A DNA stretch of 64,000 bases from Pseudomonas sp. TH15 (GTDB lineage: Bacteria > Pseudomonadota > Gammaproteobacteria > Pseudomonadales > Pseudomonadaceae). Positions 25,496 to 35,046 of the stretch are shown in pieces (within the stretch, counting starts at the first letter, position 1; every line of letters starts with the position of its first letter). The stretch spans positions 4,702,001 through 4,766,000 of the forward strand of contig NZ_JAEKEL010000001.1 in the NCBI RefSeq assembly GCF_016651105.1, written 5' to 3'. Below the pieces are notes generated by a model. It searched no databases. It was given only the letters and a program-made list of their open reading frames with translations, and was not told where the DNA came from. The position numbers were made by a program, and so were the translations under genes.

Positions 25496-25818
25496 CTAAC
25501 CTCCTGTTCGTCTGCAGCCGTAACCAATGGCGTAGCCCCACTGCGGAAGCGATCTGGCGCCGCCGCCCCGGCTTCGATGCTCGCTCGGCGGGCACTAGCC
25601 CAAGCGCACGTAAACCCATCGGCCCGGCGGATATCCGCTGGGCCGATGTAATCTTCGTCATGGAGCGCAAACACCTGCATCGTCTTCAGGCAGGATACGC
25701 CCGGTTGCTGGAATACAAGCGGATTTACTGTCTGGATATTCCTGATGATTACCAATTCATGGATTCGGAATTGGTGGACATACTGGAAGATGCCGTGAAG
25801 CCCTACCTCAACGCGTAA
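25492..25818 (+). CDS. low-molecular-weight protein tyrosine phosphatase family protein
   Basis: A 108-residue short member of the LMW-PTP fold. P-loop VCSRNQWRSPTAE gives the Cx5R signature (Cys8 to Arg14), and the general-acid loop is DIPDDY (Asp85/Asp86). GTG start coupled to the upstream basic protein. Substrate unknown; short LMW-PTPs of this kind differ from the arsenate reductase branch by lacking its extra cysteines. Confidence 0.83.
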   Translation: MTNLLFVCSRNQWRSPTAEAIWRRRPGFDARSAGTSPSARKPIGPADIRWADVIFVMERKHLHRLQAGYARLLEYKRIYCLDIPDDYQFMDSELVDILEDAVKPYLNA

Positions 25819-25872
25819 GCTTCAGGCGCAAATCGCTGCCTTCATTCAAGATTTTCAAACCGAGCAGAACAC

Positions 25873-26029
25873 ATGAATCGTCAAAAAAGCTAAAGCAGTT
25901 GTTCAAGGAAAAGGCCAAAAAGGCCAGCGCCAAACTGGCACCGAAAAAACTAAATACATCAGCAAGGCTGACCGGGCGAAACTGGCTGCTGAAGAAACGC
26001 CTGAGTCGCAGGATTCTGTGCAGAGCTGA
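25873..26029 (+). pseudogene. DUF2986-like small basic protein, two homopolymer frameshifts
   Basis: The reading MNRQKKLKQLFKEKAKKASA...LAPKK-TKYISKADRAKLAAEE is the pattern of the short Lys-rich DUF2986 family. It is recovered only if one A is added to each of two runs of six A (25883-25888 and 25944-25949). As written, the first frame stops after six codons. The corrected length is 52 residues. Two independent one-base deficits in one tiny gene favour a sequence artefact over decay. Confidence 0.7.
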
Positions 26030-26269
26030 TCACCCCCTGCCGTCATAGAGTGCTCCAGCGCTTTACCATTCACGGCGCCCTCTAAAGCCTCTGCCAATCC
26101 CGCATAATTTTTATGCCTGCAAAGCATTGCACGCGCAGGCGTTGCCCCACCGCTCATATTCCGCAATCGAATAAACCACATATTTTTAAGTATTTTATTT
26201 CCCTGACCACACGTCGCTATATCTGCGCCTTCGATCCGGCACCTCGCTGGAATTTGCAGGAGCATCCGC

Positions 26270-27334
26270 GTGATTCGAACGACGTCGTTAAGCAGAATCT
26301 CCCTCTCCACAGCCGCGCTTTCCCTCGCTGCCCTGTTGGTCAGCAGTGCCGTCATGGCCGATCCGGTCAAGGAAATCCGTATCGCCGTGCCGGACATCAG
26401 CGCTGGCCCGACGCCCAGCGGCGCCGGAATTGTCGATGTGCTGCGCGATCGCCAGGCACTGGAAAAAGAGTTTGAGAAAGACGGCATCAAGATCCGCTGG
26501 GACTTCTTCAAAGGCGCGGGCCCGGCGATCAACGAAGCACTGGCCAACAATCAGGAAGACTTCGCTTACCTCGGCGATTTGCCGGCGATCATCGGCAAGG
26601 CCGGTGGCCTCGACACCCGTTTGCTCAGCGCGACCGCGCGTGACGTCAAACTCTATCTCGCGGTGCAACCGGGCTCAGGCATCACCACACTCGAAGCACT
26701 GAAAGGCAAACGCGTGGCGATCTTCCGCGGGACTGCCACGCAGCTTTCGTTTGCCTCAGCGCTGGCGCATCAGGGCTTGAAAGAGAGCGACTACAAAGTG
26801 GTCAACCTCGATTACAACGCCGCCAACGCGGCACTGGCCGCCAAGCAGATTGACGCCACGTGGTCCGGCGCCGGGGTGATTGCACTGAAGGCGCGCGGCC
26901 TCGCGGAGCTGCCGCTGACCACCGTCGACCTTGATGGCGCCGGCAGTATGCAAGCGGTGCTGTTGGGACGTGGCGCTTTCGTCGATGCGCACCCGGAACT
27001 CGTCGCGCGGCTGATCAAGGCGCAGCAACCGGCAATCACCTGGTTGCGCAACGACGACCACAAACAGGACTACATCAACCTCGTTTCCAAACTCGCCAGC
27101 TTTCCAGCAGACATCCTCACCACCGATGCCAAAGACCAATCGCTGGTGAAGATTTTCGCCCCGCAACTCGACGCGCCGTTCCTCGACAACTTGCAGCGCA
27201 GCGTCGATCTGGCGCTCAGCGCGAAGCTGATTCGCAAGGGGTTCGACGTGAAGAGCTGGGCCGAACCGCGCTTCATCGAGGCTGCGCTGCAGCAGACCAA
27301 CAGCGCTTCGCAAACCCCACAAGCCAGCCGCTAA
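26270..27334 (+). CDS. aliphatic-sulfonate-type ABC transporter substrate-binding protein (SsuA/TauA-like)
   Basis: A 354-residue periplasmic protein with signal peptide to about residue 30 (SAVMA). IRIAVPDISAGPTPSGAG, EALANNQEDFAYLGDLPAIIGKA, LKGKRVAIFRGTATQLSFASALA and AALAAKQIDATWSG follow the NMT1/SsuA binding-protein pattern. GTG start with AGGAG seven bases upstream. It heads a co-directional set (GST, AraC, TonB receptor, LLM monooxygenase) consistent with organosulfur uptake. No permease or ATPase gene accompanies it, so it must feed a transporter encoded elsewhere. The AT-rich upstream region (26160-26215) may hold its promoter. Confidence 0.88.
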   Translation: MIRTTSLSRISLSTAALSLAALLVSSAVMADPVKEIRIAVPDISAGPTPSGAGIVDVLRDRQALEKEFEKDGIKIRWDFFKGAGPAINEALANNQEDFAYLGDLPAIIGKAGGLDTRLLSATARDVKLYLAVQPGSGITTLEALKGKRVAIFRGTATQLSFASALAHQGLKESDYKVVNLDYNAANAALAAKQIDATWSGAGVIALKARGLAELPLTTVDLDGAGSMQAVLLGRGAFVDAHPELVARLIKAQQPAITWLRNDDHKQDYINLVSKLASFPADILTTDAKDQSLVKIFAPQLDAPFLDNLQRSVDLALSAKLIRKGFDVKSWAEPRFIEAALQQTNSASQTPQASR

Positions 27335-27347
27335 ACAAGGACTCTCC

Positions 27348-27965
27348 ATGACCACCCTGTTCATTTTTCCCGGTGCCTGCTCGTTCGCGGCCCATGTCGT
27401 GATTCACGAATTGCAACTGCCGATCAACGTCGAGCGCGTGACCCTCGGCGACCCGAACTCGCCGTATCGCCAGATCAACCCGACCGGTCGCGTGCCGGCG
27501 CTGTTGCTGGATAATCAGACGCTGCTCACCGAGAACACCGCGATCCTGCCGTACCTCGCAGATCTCAAACCCGGCACAGAATTGTTCGCACCGGCAGGCT
27601 CGGTCGAGCGCGCGCAGATTCAAGGCTGGCTCGGTTACGTCGCGACCGAAGTACACGTCGGCGCGTTTCGCCCGATCAATCGGCCCGAGCGTTACAGCGC
27701 TGACGAAGCGGCATTCCCGGGCATTCGCCAGCGAGCGCTGGAACAACTGACCAACGCACTGAAGCCGATCGAAGCACGACTGGCGCAGACCGAGTATCTG
27801 GTCGGCGATCGTTTCACCGTGGCGGACGCCTACCTCGGCGTGTTCCTTGGCTGGAGCGCACGCGTCGGTGTACTCGACGATTTCCCTGCGCTGCAAGCTG
27901 CGCTCGGTCGCTTCCGCGCCCGTGAATCGGTGGTGCAGACATTGGCCGCCGAAGGCCTCGCCTGA
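27348..27965 (+). CDS. glutathione S-transferase, beta-class-like
   Basis: A 205-residue GST with the N-terminal thioredoxin-like domain PGACSFAAHVVIHEL. The Cys in PGACS matches the Cys10 of E. coli GstA. Glutathione contacts NPTGRVPALLL and LTENTAILPYLA are present, then the helical domain ending in FTVADAYLG. It starts 13 bases after the sulfonate-binding protein gene, so they are one operon. In this setting it may conjugate or cleave an organosulfur compound or thioether with glutathione. Confidence 0.88.
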   Translation: MTTLFIFPGACSFAAHVVIHELQLPINVERVTLGDPNSPYRQINPTGRVPALLLDNQTLLTENTAILPYLADLKPGTELFAPAGSVERAQIQGWLGYVATEVHVGAFRPINRPERYSADEAAFPGIRQRALEQLTNALKPIEARLAQTEYLVGDRFTVADAYLGVFLGWSARVGVLDDFPALQAALGRFRARESVVQTLAAEGLA

Positions 27966-28007
27966 GTCACCCCGAGGACGGATAACCGCGCACGCCGGAG
28001 AATCACC

Positions 28008-29081
28008 ATGCCAAGCACCGATACCATCGCCACCTGGGCCCAGGTCATCGCCCGCACGCTGGAAGCACAGGGCATCGACGCCGCCCCGCTGCTGCACGAG
28101 GCCGGTATCAGTCGTTGTCATCTGCATGATCCCGACCAGCGCATCGCACTCACGGCCATGAGTGCGTTCTGGCGCGCGGCGCGGCGCATCAGTGATGACG
28201 AATGCTTTGGCCTGCAAGTGGCGCAGTACAGTTATCCGACGGACTTTCATGGGTTGTTCTTTGCCGCGCAAAGTAGCGCGACGGTGATCGAAGCGTTGCA
28301 GCGCGGCGTCCGGTACGCCGCAGTGATCACCACGTCGGCGGCGATGAGTCTGGTACGTGGCCCGCACACCACGCGCATGGTTTACGGCGTGGCTGTCGGC
28401 GCCGAGGTGGAGCAGATCGCCACCGAAGCGTCGATTGCCTGCGCGGTGCGCTTCACCCGGCAAACCTGGGTGGATCTGCCCATCGTGCAGGGCGTGCAAT
28501 TGGCGCGCCCTGCTCCGCAAGATCCACAGCGCTGGACGCGTTTGCTCGGTTGCCCGATCCGCTTCGACGCCGGCGAAAACGCCATCGAATACAGCAACCG
28601 CTGGCTGGATGCGCCGCTGACCACGGCCAATCACGCCGTGGCCCAGGGACTGGACGGCGTGCTCAACGATTACCTGCAACGGCAACGACGCTTGAACCTG
28701 CCGGAGCGGGTTCGCGGGTCGATTATCCGTGACCTGCCACTGGGCGAAGTTCAGCAAAGTCGTGTCGCCGATGACCTCGGCATGAGCGTGCGCAACCTGC
28801 ATCGGCACTTGCTCAAACACGACACCAGCTTCAAGGCCTTGCTCGACGATTGCCGCCGGCAACTCGCGTTCAGTTACCTGCGTCAGACCGAATGTTCGAT
28901 CAACGAAATCTGCTATCGACTGGGTTTCAATGAGCCGAGCAGTTTCAATCGCGCGTTCCGTCGCTGGACCGGCGAAAGTCCCGGCAAATGGCGCCGTGAC
29001 GATGTGCCGTTGCAGCCTGAACGCTACGTGCCTCGGCCCGCTGTTTTAGCGGCCGAGCGAGCGCTGTCAATCGCGGTTTGA
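28008..29081 (+). CDS. AraC family regulator with an AraC_N-type N-terminal domain
   Basis: A 357-residue regulator of the OruR/ArgR-like type. The N-terminal half (WAQVIARTLEAQGIDAAPLLHEAGIS...) is the arabinose-binding-like domain. The C-terminal HTH reads VADDLGMSVRNLHRHLLKHD and CYRLGFNEPSSFNRAFRRWT followed by GESPGKWR. It lies inside the organosulfur cluster and is its likely activator. Start ATG at 28008. Confidence 0.87.
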   Translation: MPSTDTIATWAQVIARTLEAQGIDAAPLLHEAGISRCHLHDPDQRIALTAMSAFWRAARRISDDECFGLQVAQYSYPTDFHGLFFAAQSSATVIEALQRGVRYAAVITTSAAMSLVRGPHTTRMVYGVAVGAEVEQIATEASIACAVRFTRQTWVDLPIVQGVQLARPAPQDPQRWTRLLGCPIRFDAGENAIEYSNRWLDAPLTTANHAVAQGLDGVLNDYLQRQRRLNLPERVRGSIIRDLPLGEVQQSRVADDLGMSVRNLHRHLLKHDTSFKALLDDCRRQLAFSYLRQTECSINEICYRLGFNEPSSFNRAFRRWTGESPGKWRRDDVPLQPERYVPRPAVLAAERALSIAV

Positions 29082-29209
29082 ATCACTTGTCTGCGACGGA
29101 CTACAGGTTGTCCGCGCAGGCCCCTTTCCCTTCATCACACGCTCTAGCATGGCACTCCTACCGAGCCCGACGGATAGCGTCGCGCGGCAATAAAAGGAGC
29201 TCTGCGTCC

Positions 29210-31564
29210 ATGCTTTTACGTTACTCGGCCACCACGGCCCATCGCCTCAAGCCCTTGAGCTTTTCCTTATGGCTGGCGCTGCCCGGTGTCCTCTGTTCGA
29301 CCCAGAGCTTCGCCGCTGATGAAAGTGAATCGTCTGCAACGACGTCAGCTCAGGCCGACAACTCGGCGCCCCGGCTCGAACAGGTCACCGTGACCGCGCG
29401 CCGTCGCGAGGAACAGTCGCAGGACGTGCCGACGCCGATCACCACCCTCAGCGGCGCCAACCTGGAAAGCCAGCGCATCTACAAGATTCAGGATCTGCAA
29501 CAGGCCTTGCCCAGCGTCAACGTCGCCTATGTACACGCCCGCGTTTCCAGTTTTGCGGTACGCGGGATCGGCAACAACCCGGCCAGTGATGGCTTGGAAG
29601 GCAGTGCCGGGATTTATCTGGATAACGTCTATCTCGGCCGCCCCGGCATGGCCGCTTTCGACATGCTTGATGTCGAGCAACTGGAGCTGTTGCGCGGGCC
29701 GCAAGGCACCTTGTTCGGCAAGAACACCACGGCCGGCGTGCTCAACATCACCACCCGTGGCCCGACGTTCACGCCCGAGCGCAGCCTCGAAGTGTCGGGC
29801 GGTCAGGATGGCTACTTTCAGGGCAAAGGCACGGTGTCCGGGCCGTTGACCGATACCCTCGCCGCTCGCCTGTCGTTCTATCGCACCCGCGATGACGGCT
29901 ACCTGAACAATCGCCATGACGACCGCACGCTGCTCGGCGGCGAGCGCGAAGGCCTGCGCGGACAATTGCTGTTCAAACCCAACGATGATTTCAGCCTGCG
30001 CTGGATCAACGAATACAACACGGAAAATTCCAGCAGCGGCAGCAGCGTGATTTATGGCGCCGGGCCGTTGTTCTGGCGCCGCGCGGCACTGGTCGGGGCC
30101 AATCCACAGGTGGGCGAAAGCAACATCGACGGCCGGCAAAACGTCAGCGTGCACCAGAACGCCAGTTCCGTCGAAGCCAACTGGAACCTAGCCGGCGGCT
30201 ATACGCTGACCTCGATCAGCGCTTACCGCAGCTGGCACTTCAACCCGGCCAACGACGCCGACCAACTGGAAGTCCCGGTGATCAACGACTTCGGCTACGA
30301 AGTCCACGACCGTCAGTTCTCCCAAGAGGTGCGTCTGGCCTCACCCAAAGGCGAATTCTTCGACTACGTGGTCGGCGCCTATGCGTTCAAGCAAGACCTC
30401 GGTAATCGCATCTTCACCAATCTCGGGCCGCTGGCGGACCTCAACCTGATTGGCGCCAATCTCAATGCACTCAACAACGTCAACAGCAAGGTCAACGGCA
30501 AGATCGACACCGAGAGCTTCGCGCTGTTTGCCCAAGGCACCTGGCATCTGACGCAGCGCCTGGATTTCGGCGCCGGCATACGTGGCACCTATGAAGAGAA
30601 AGAAGCCAACGTGAAGCGCTTTGCTCCTGTGGGTGGTGGCGCGCCGGTGGTGATACCGGGCGTGGTCGACGGCAACGCCATACGTGCAGGCCAGGTCGGC
30701 GCTTATGACACTGGTGATTTGCACCTGTATAACGCGGCGCCGTCGTTTCTGGCCAGTTTGAGTTATCACTTCAGCGATGACGTGCTGGGTTACACGTCGC
30801 TGTCGCACGGCGAAAAATCCGGCGGCGTCAACCTTGCGGTCGGCTCGGCGCCAAGCGCTGGCGCCGAGTCGTTGTTGGTCGGCCCGGAGCGGGCGAACGA
30901 TGCAGAGCTGGGCATAAAAAGTCAGCTGTTCGACCAGCGCTTGCAACTCAATGCCAACGTGTTCTGGACCGGCGTGAACGGCTATCAAGCCACCACTTAC
31001 TACCAGCCGCCCGGCTCATTGACCGGTTACCAGTTGCTGACCAACGCCGGCACCGTGCGCTCGCGCGGCGTCGAGTTCGAAGCGACCACCGTACCGGTCC
31101 GCGGCCTGACGTTGAACGTCAACGGCTCGTTCAACGACGTGACCTACCTGTCATTCAAAGACGCGCCCTGCCCCGCAGAAAATCCGGGACAAACCAATTG
31201 TGACCTGAGCGGCCAGCGCGTGGCCGGCGCCTCGCGCTGGATCGGTAACGTCAACGGCGAATACAAATGGCCACGCATCGACCGCATCGAACCCTACGCC
31301 ACCGGCAGTTACGCCTATCGCTCGGCCAGCGAAGGCACGCTCGACAACTCTGACCTGGCGAAGATCGACGGTTACGGCCTCGCCAACTTCTCGCTGGGTG
31401 CACGCGTGGACTACGGCGACGGTTTGCTGGACGCCTCGTTGTGGGTCAAAAACGCTTTCGATCGAGAGTATTACCTGGCTGTTGGCAGTGGCTCCAACGG
31501 CCTTTACACCGCCTCGCCGGGCCAGCCGCGCACCGCCGGCGTGACCCTGCGTTATGACTTCTGA
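29210..31564 (+). CDS. TonB-dependent outer-membrane receptor
   Basis: A 784-residue receptor. I chose the ATG at 29210 (AAGGAG ten bases upstream). It is followed by a signal peptide ending SFAA and a TonB-box region near LEQVTVTARRREEQSQ (57-70). The plug has ALPSVNVAYVHARVSSFAVRGIG and LRGPQGTLFGKNTTAGVLNI. The barrel ends in Phe (VTLRYDF). Its placement between the AraC regulator and the flavin monooxygenase suggests uptake of an organosulfur compound across the outer membrane rather than a siderophore. Confidence 0.9.
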   Translation: MLLRYSATTAHRLKPLSFSLWLALPGVLCSTQSFAADESESSATTSAQADNSAPRLEQVTVTARRREEQSQDVPTPITTLSGANLESQRIYKIQDLQQALPSVNVAYVHARVSSFAVRGIGNNPASDGLEGSAGIYLDNVYLGRPGMAAFDMLDVEQLELLRGPQGTLFGKNTTAGVLNITTRGPTFTPERSLEVSGGQDGYFQGKGTVSGPLTDTLAARLSFYRTRDDGYLNNRHDDRTLLGGEREGLRGQLLFKPNDDFSLRWINEYNTENSSSGSSVIYGAGPLFWRRAALVGANPQVGESNIDGRQNVSVHQNASSVEANWNLAGGYTLTSISAYRSWHFNPANDADQLEVPVINDFGYEVHDRQFSQEVRLASPKGEFFDYVVGAYAFKQDLGNRIFTNLGPLADLNLIGANLNALNNVNSKVNGKIDTESFALFAQGTWHLTQRLDFGAGIRGTYEEKEANVKRFAPVGGGAPVVIPGVVDGNAIRAGQVGAYDTGDLHLYNAAPSFLASLSYHFSDDVLGYTSLSHGEKSGGVNLAVGSAPSAGAESLLVGPERANDAELGIKSQLFDQRLQLNANVFWTGVNGYQATTYYQPPGSLTGYQLLTNAGTVRSRGVEFEATTVPVRGLTLNVNGSFNDVTYLSFKDAPCPAENPGQTNCDLSGQRVAGASRWIGNVNGEYKWPRIDRIEPYATGSYAYRSASEGTLDNSDLAKIDGYGLANFSLGARVDYGDGLLDASLWVKNAFDREYYLAVGSGSNGLYTASPGQPRTAGVTLRYDF

Positions 31565-31571
31565 GGACACT

Positions 31572-32897
31572 ATGAAAACAGCACAAATGAGCCTGGGCGC
31601 GTTTCTCATGAGCAGCGGCCATCACCTCGCCGCCTGGCGCCACCCGCGCGCATGGGCCGGCGGTGGACTGGATTTTCAACACTTCAAAAAGCTCGCCACG
31701 ACCGCCGAGCGCGGTAAGTTCGATGCAATCTTTTTTGCCGACAATCTGGCCTTGATGGGCTCGCCGGAACTGGGCCAGTTCACCACCGCCGGTGATGTCT
31801 TCGATCCACTGGTGTTGCTTTCAGGGCTGGCGGCGGTGACCGAGCGCATCGGCCTCGTTTCGACCGTATCCACCAGCTACAACGAACCTTATTTGCTGGC
31901 GCGCAAGTTCGCCTCCCTCGACCATTTGAGTGGCGGGCGCAGTGGCTGGAATCTGGTGACCTCGGCAACCGACCTGGAAGCGCTGAACTTCGGTCGGGAC
32001 AAACATTTCGAGCACGGCGACCGTTATCAGCGCGCCGAAGAGTTCATCGATGTCGTGACCGGTCTGTGGGACAGTTTTGAAGACGATGCCTTCGTGCGCG
32101 ACAAAACCAGCGGCGTGTTCTTCCAGCCGGACAAACTGCATGTGCTCAATCACCACGGCGAAAACTACCGAGTACGCGGGCCACTGAACATTCCGCGTAC
32201 GCCGCAGGGTTACCCGGTGCTGATTCAGGCGGGCTCCTCGGAACCCGGCAAGACACTCGCCGCGCGCACCGCCGAAGTGGTGTTCACCGCGCAACAAACA
32301 CTCAGCAATGCCCAGGCCTTTTATGCCGACGTCAAAGGTCGCCTCGCCGGTTACGGGCGCCGCCCTGATCAGTTGAAAGTCATGCCGGGGATTTCGCCGG
32401 TAATCGGCCGCACGCAGAGTGAAGCGGAGGACAAGTACCAACAGTTGCAGGACTTGGTCGAGCCACGGGTCGGCCTGGCGATGCTCGCGGGCATGGCCGG
32501 AGGTTTCGACCTGTCCGAATATGATCTGGACGGCCCGTTGCCGGAGCTGCCACCGAGCAATTCGATGCAGAGCCGTCAGGCCCTGTTCATTGATCTGGCA
32601 CGACGGGAGAACCTGAGCATTCGCCAGCTGTACCTGAAAGTCGCCGGCGCCCGCGGCCACCACACGGTGATCGGCACCGCGAAAACCGTTGCCGACACCC
32701 TCGAACAATGGTTCGTCGAACACGCCGCCGACGGCTTCAACATCATGCCGCCGTTTCTGCCTGAAGGGCTGGATGACTTCGTCGACGATGTGGTGCCGTT
32801 ACTGCAGCAGCGCGGGCTGTTCCGTCACGAATACAGCGGCAGCACATTGCGCGATCATTTGGGCCTGGAACGACCGGGTAATCGCTACCGGCGCTGA
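31572..32897 (+). CDS. LLM class flavin-dependent monooxygenase (NtaA/SnaA/DszA type)
   Basis: A 441-residue FMNH2-dependent monooxygenase: SLGAFLMSSGHHLAAWRHP, FDAIFFADN, RIGLVSTVSTSYNEPYLLARKFASLDHLSGGRSGWNLVTS (key words only), GYPVLIQAGSS and ADGFNIMPPFLPEGLDDFVD are family landmarks. Relatives oxidise sulfones, sulfonates, EDTA/NTA or dibenzothiophene sulfone and need a flavin reductase, which is not in the window. It begins seven bases after the TonB receptor stop, so they form one operon. Confidence 0.9.
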   Translation: MKTAQMSLGAFLMSSGHHLAAWRHPRAWAGGGLDFQHFKKLATTAERGKFDAIFFADNLALMGSPELGQFTTAGDVFDPLVLLSGLAAVTERIGLVSTVSTSYNEPYLLARKFASLDHLSGGRSGWNLVTSATDLEALNFGRDKHFEHGDRYQRAEEFIDVVTGLWDSFEDDAFVRDKTSGVFFQPDKLHVLNHHGENYRVRGPLNIPRTPQGYPVLIQAGSSEPGKTLAARTAEVVFTAQQTLSNAQAFYADVKGRLAGYGRRPDQLKVMPGISPVIGRTQSEAEDKYQQLQDLVEPRVGLAMLAGMAGGFDLSEYDLDGPLPELPPSNSMQSRQALFIDLARRENLSIRQLYLKVAGARGHHTVIGTAKTVADTLEQWFVEHAADGFNIMPPFLPEGLDDFVDDVVPLLQQRGLFRHEYSGSTLRDHLGLERPGNRYRR

Positions 32898-33003
32898 CCC
32901 GAAACGCGGCGCATCACAACGGCAACGGACGATCACCAGCGTCGAGAGGCTGTCGCCGCGGCAGATCCTCAGTGCTGACGTGCAGCGATCGAGCTACCGG
33001 CTT

Positions 33004-33435
33004 TCAAAACAGCACATCTGCAGCTTCTCTCATGAAAATCTCGACAGTCTTGGGGCCAATCCCGTCGAACTCGGACAAGCGCTTTTCGAACGCCTGACGA
33101 TCGGCGCTGGCCGCCACGATGTTCGTTACCTTGGCGGCGTATTCATCGTTGAGCTTGTTGGCCAGCGCCAGCAAGCGCGATGCCGTTGACTCGTCGTAAC
33201 GCACGTAGTGAGCCTGACCGAGCATGGCGACCAGTTGCCGATGCGTGCAGCGCGCGAGTTTTTGCGGGGTATCTTGCTGATGCTGTTCGACGATCACCTG
33301 ATACGCCCTGGCGGCGATCTCACCCTGAATTCTTTTGCCCATCAGAAAGCTGGCGACCAGCCATTTGAACAGGCCCGCTTCGTTCGCACCGTCGAGGTCG
33401 ATCTGCAAGTCCTGGGCGCTGATGATTTGTGCCAT
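33004..33435 (-). CDS. helix-hairpin-helix (HhH-GPD-like) DNA-binding protein
   Basis: A 143-residue, all-helical protein ending in a helix-hairpin-helix motif (RLSEFDGIGPKTVEIFMREA). This recalls the C-terminal part of endonuclease-III-like glycosylases without the FeS cluster. No catalytic Lys is obvious in the HhH. A role in DNA repair or DNA binding is likely, but catalysis is uncertain. It is divergent from the iron permease gene. Confidence 0.65.
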   Translation of the reverse strand: MAQIISAQDLQIDLDGANEAGLFKWLVASFLMGKRIQGEIAARAYQVIVEQHQQDTPQKLARCTHRQLVAMLGQAHYVRYDESTASRLLALANKLNDEYAAKVTNIVAASADRQAFEKRLSEFDGIGPKTVEIFMREAADVLF

Positions 33436-33516
33436 TGAGCCGTCCACGAAAAATGTAAAAAGAATTTCAGAGACTCAGTGTGGTCTATTCAATACCCACA
33501 TCAAGAGTCAGCAACC

Positions 33517-33906
33517 ATGAATTTTGCACGTTTCTGCCAAGCGCTTTCCAACTGGGCCGGCAGCTCGAAAACTTTTCTCCTGGCCATCGCCTTGATCGGG
33601 ATTTGGGGTTCTACCGGTCCCTACTTCCACTACAACGATACCTGGCAACTCATCATCAATACCTCGACGACCATCATTACCTTCCTGATGGTGTTCCTCA
33701 TCCAGAACACGCAAAACCGCGACAACGACATCCTGCACCTAAAGATCGACGAGTTGATACGCGCCACCACCGATGCGCAGAATGCGACGTTGTGCCTGGA
33801 TAAAATGGGCTCCCGAGACCTTCGAAAGCTTCGCGACCGATACAGCTCGCTGGGTGAGAATGATCAGGTGAATCTGCAACCGGAACCGGCCTCGACCGGC
33901 GAATGA
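33517..33906 (+). CDS. low-affinity iron permease family protein
   Basis: A 129-residue inner-membrane protein matching the bacterial half of the low-affinity iron permease family: two transmembrane helices (TFLLAIALIGIWGSTGPYF, LIINTSTTIITFLMVFLIQNTQNRD) and a conserved cytoplasmic helix (ILHLKIDELIRAT). Whether bacterial members transport iron is unproven. Confidence 0.85.
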   Translation: MNFARFCQALSNWAGSSKTFLLAIALIGIWGSTGPYFHYNDTWQLIINTSTTIITFLMVFLIQNTQNRDNDILHLKIDELIRATTDAQNATLCLDKMGSRDLRKLRDRYSSLGENDQVNLQPEPASTGE

Positions 33907-34032
33907 CAGTGGAACCCCACACTTCTGCGATTTGGCTCTGTCGATTACACGCGCATTGGACCTTTTCTTGAACATCTGCGGCCCTAGACTGGATTCAGTC
34001 TCTCCGCTCATTTGCAAAGGAAGCTCCACATC

Positions 34033-34611
34033 GTGCGTGACTTTGATTGCCAACCCGTTTTGTGCGGCCCCACGTTAAGACTCAGGCCGCTGACCGCGAG
34101 TGATGTCGAGGGCATGTTTTCAGCGGCCGGCGATCCAGAGATATGGATCGGCCATCCTGCCCGGGATCGCTATCAACGACAGGTATTCGAAACTTATTTC
34201 GCCGCGCGATTGGCCACGCGCCAGGCGCTCGCAGTCATCGATATTGAGTCGGGAGAGATTGTCGGCACGTCAAGCTACTACGCGCCGCCGGATCTGCCCG
34301 ACAGCATCGCCATCGGTTTTACCTTTTTGGTGCGTGCGAAATGGGGGGGCAATTCTAATCGCGAGCTGAAGCGACTGATGGTGGAGCATGCATTCAAGGC
34401 CCACGAAATCGTATATTTCCACATCGCGCCTTCGAACACTCGTTCGCAAAAAGCCACGATGAAGTTGGGTGCAGTGCACTTGTATGACGCCGAGTTGAAC
34501 CTGTCCGGGGTGGCTGCTGTGTGCAGGTGTTATGGCGTTACGCAGGCGCAGTGGGCGGCGCCAGAACACGGGAATCGGTCGTCTGAGTGGATATCTACCC
34601 GACCTGAGTAG
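34033..34611 (+). CDS. GNAT family acetyltransferase, RimJ/RimL type
   Basis: A 192-residue protein starting at GTG 34033 (AAAGGAAG upstream). It follows the RimJ-like layout: LRLRPLTASDVEGMF, a sandwich region AVIDIESGEIVGTSSYY, IGFTFLVRAKWGGNSNRELKRLM in place of the usual Q/RxxGxG loop, and PSNTRSQKATMKLGA. The acetyl acceptor is unknown. Confidence 0.83.
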   Translation: MRDFDCQPVLCGPTLRLRPLTASDVEGMFSAAGDPEIWIGHPARDRYQRQVFETYFAARLATRQALAVIDIESGEIVGTSSYYAPPDLPDSIAIGFTFLVRAKWGGNSNRELKRLMVEHAFKAHEIVYFHIAPSNTRSQKATMKLGAVHLYDAELNLSGVAAVCRCYGVTQAQWAAPEHGNRSSEWISTRPE

Positions 34612-34651
34612 CGGAAAAAGAGCAAAGCAGCCCCTCACCGATGCCGTGCTT

Positions 34652-34963
34652 TCAGTTTCTGATTTCGCTCAAAAACGCTTTGATTTTTTCATGCTCTTCA
34701 AAGGTCAAAACATAAGTAAGCTTTATTTTCTGAGCGGGCAACGGTTTAGCCGCAAGAAGTTTATGTAAAAACTGCCATGCTGCCACCATCAGAATCAAAG
34801 CCGCCAGATAGGCAAGGAGATAAAAACTGAAGACAAATATAAGTTGCGGGGCATCCTTAAAATCCAGCAGCGTCGAAAGGTATATCAAGGTGTCAGTGAC
34901 AACGATGAACAGAAGGATAAAAACCCATAACAAAAAACTCCTGACTCCAGTTGCAAGCTTCAT
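34652..34963 (-). CDS. hypothetical membrane protein, 103 residues
   Basis: Two long hydrophobic helices (FLLWVFILLFIVVTDTLIYL and LIFVFSFYLLAYLAALILMV) and a short cytoplasmic tail. No family recognised. The region is visibly richer in A and T than its neighbours, which suggests acquired DNA. Confidence 0.6.
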   Translation of the reverse strand: MKLATGVRSFLLWVFILLFIVVTDTLIYLSTLLDFKDAPQLIFVFSFYLLAYLAALILMVAAWQFLHKLLAAKPLPAQKIKLTYVLTFEEHEKIKAFLSEIRN

Positions 34964-35046
34964 ACTCTTTACTCTCTATTTTCAGAACAACTAACGCGGC
35001 GACTCAACAGCCTTTATAGCTCATCACCCTCTTTGCCGTGCAACGA

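Noticed and set aside
27273..28862. 529-codon frame antisense to the GST and AraC genes
   Set aside because: It crosses two well-supported genes and their gap and has shadow-frame composition.
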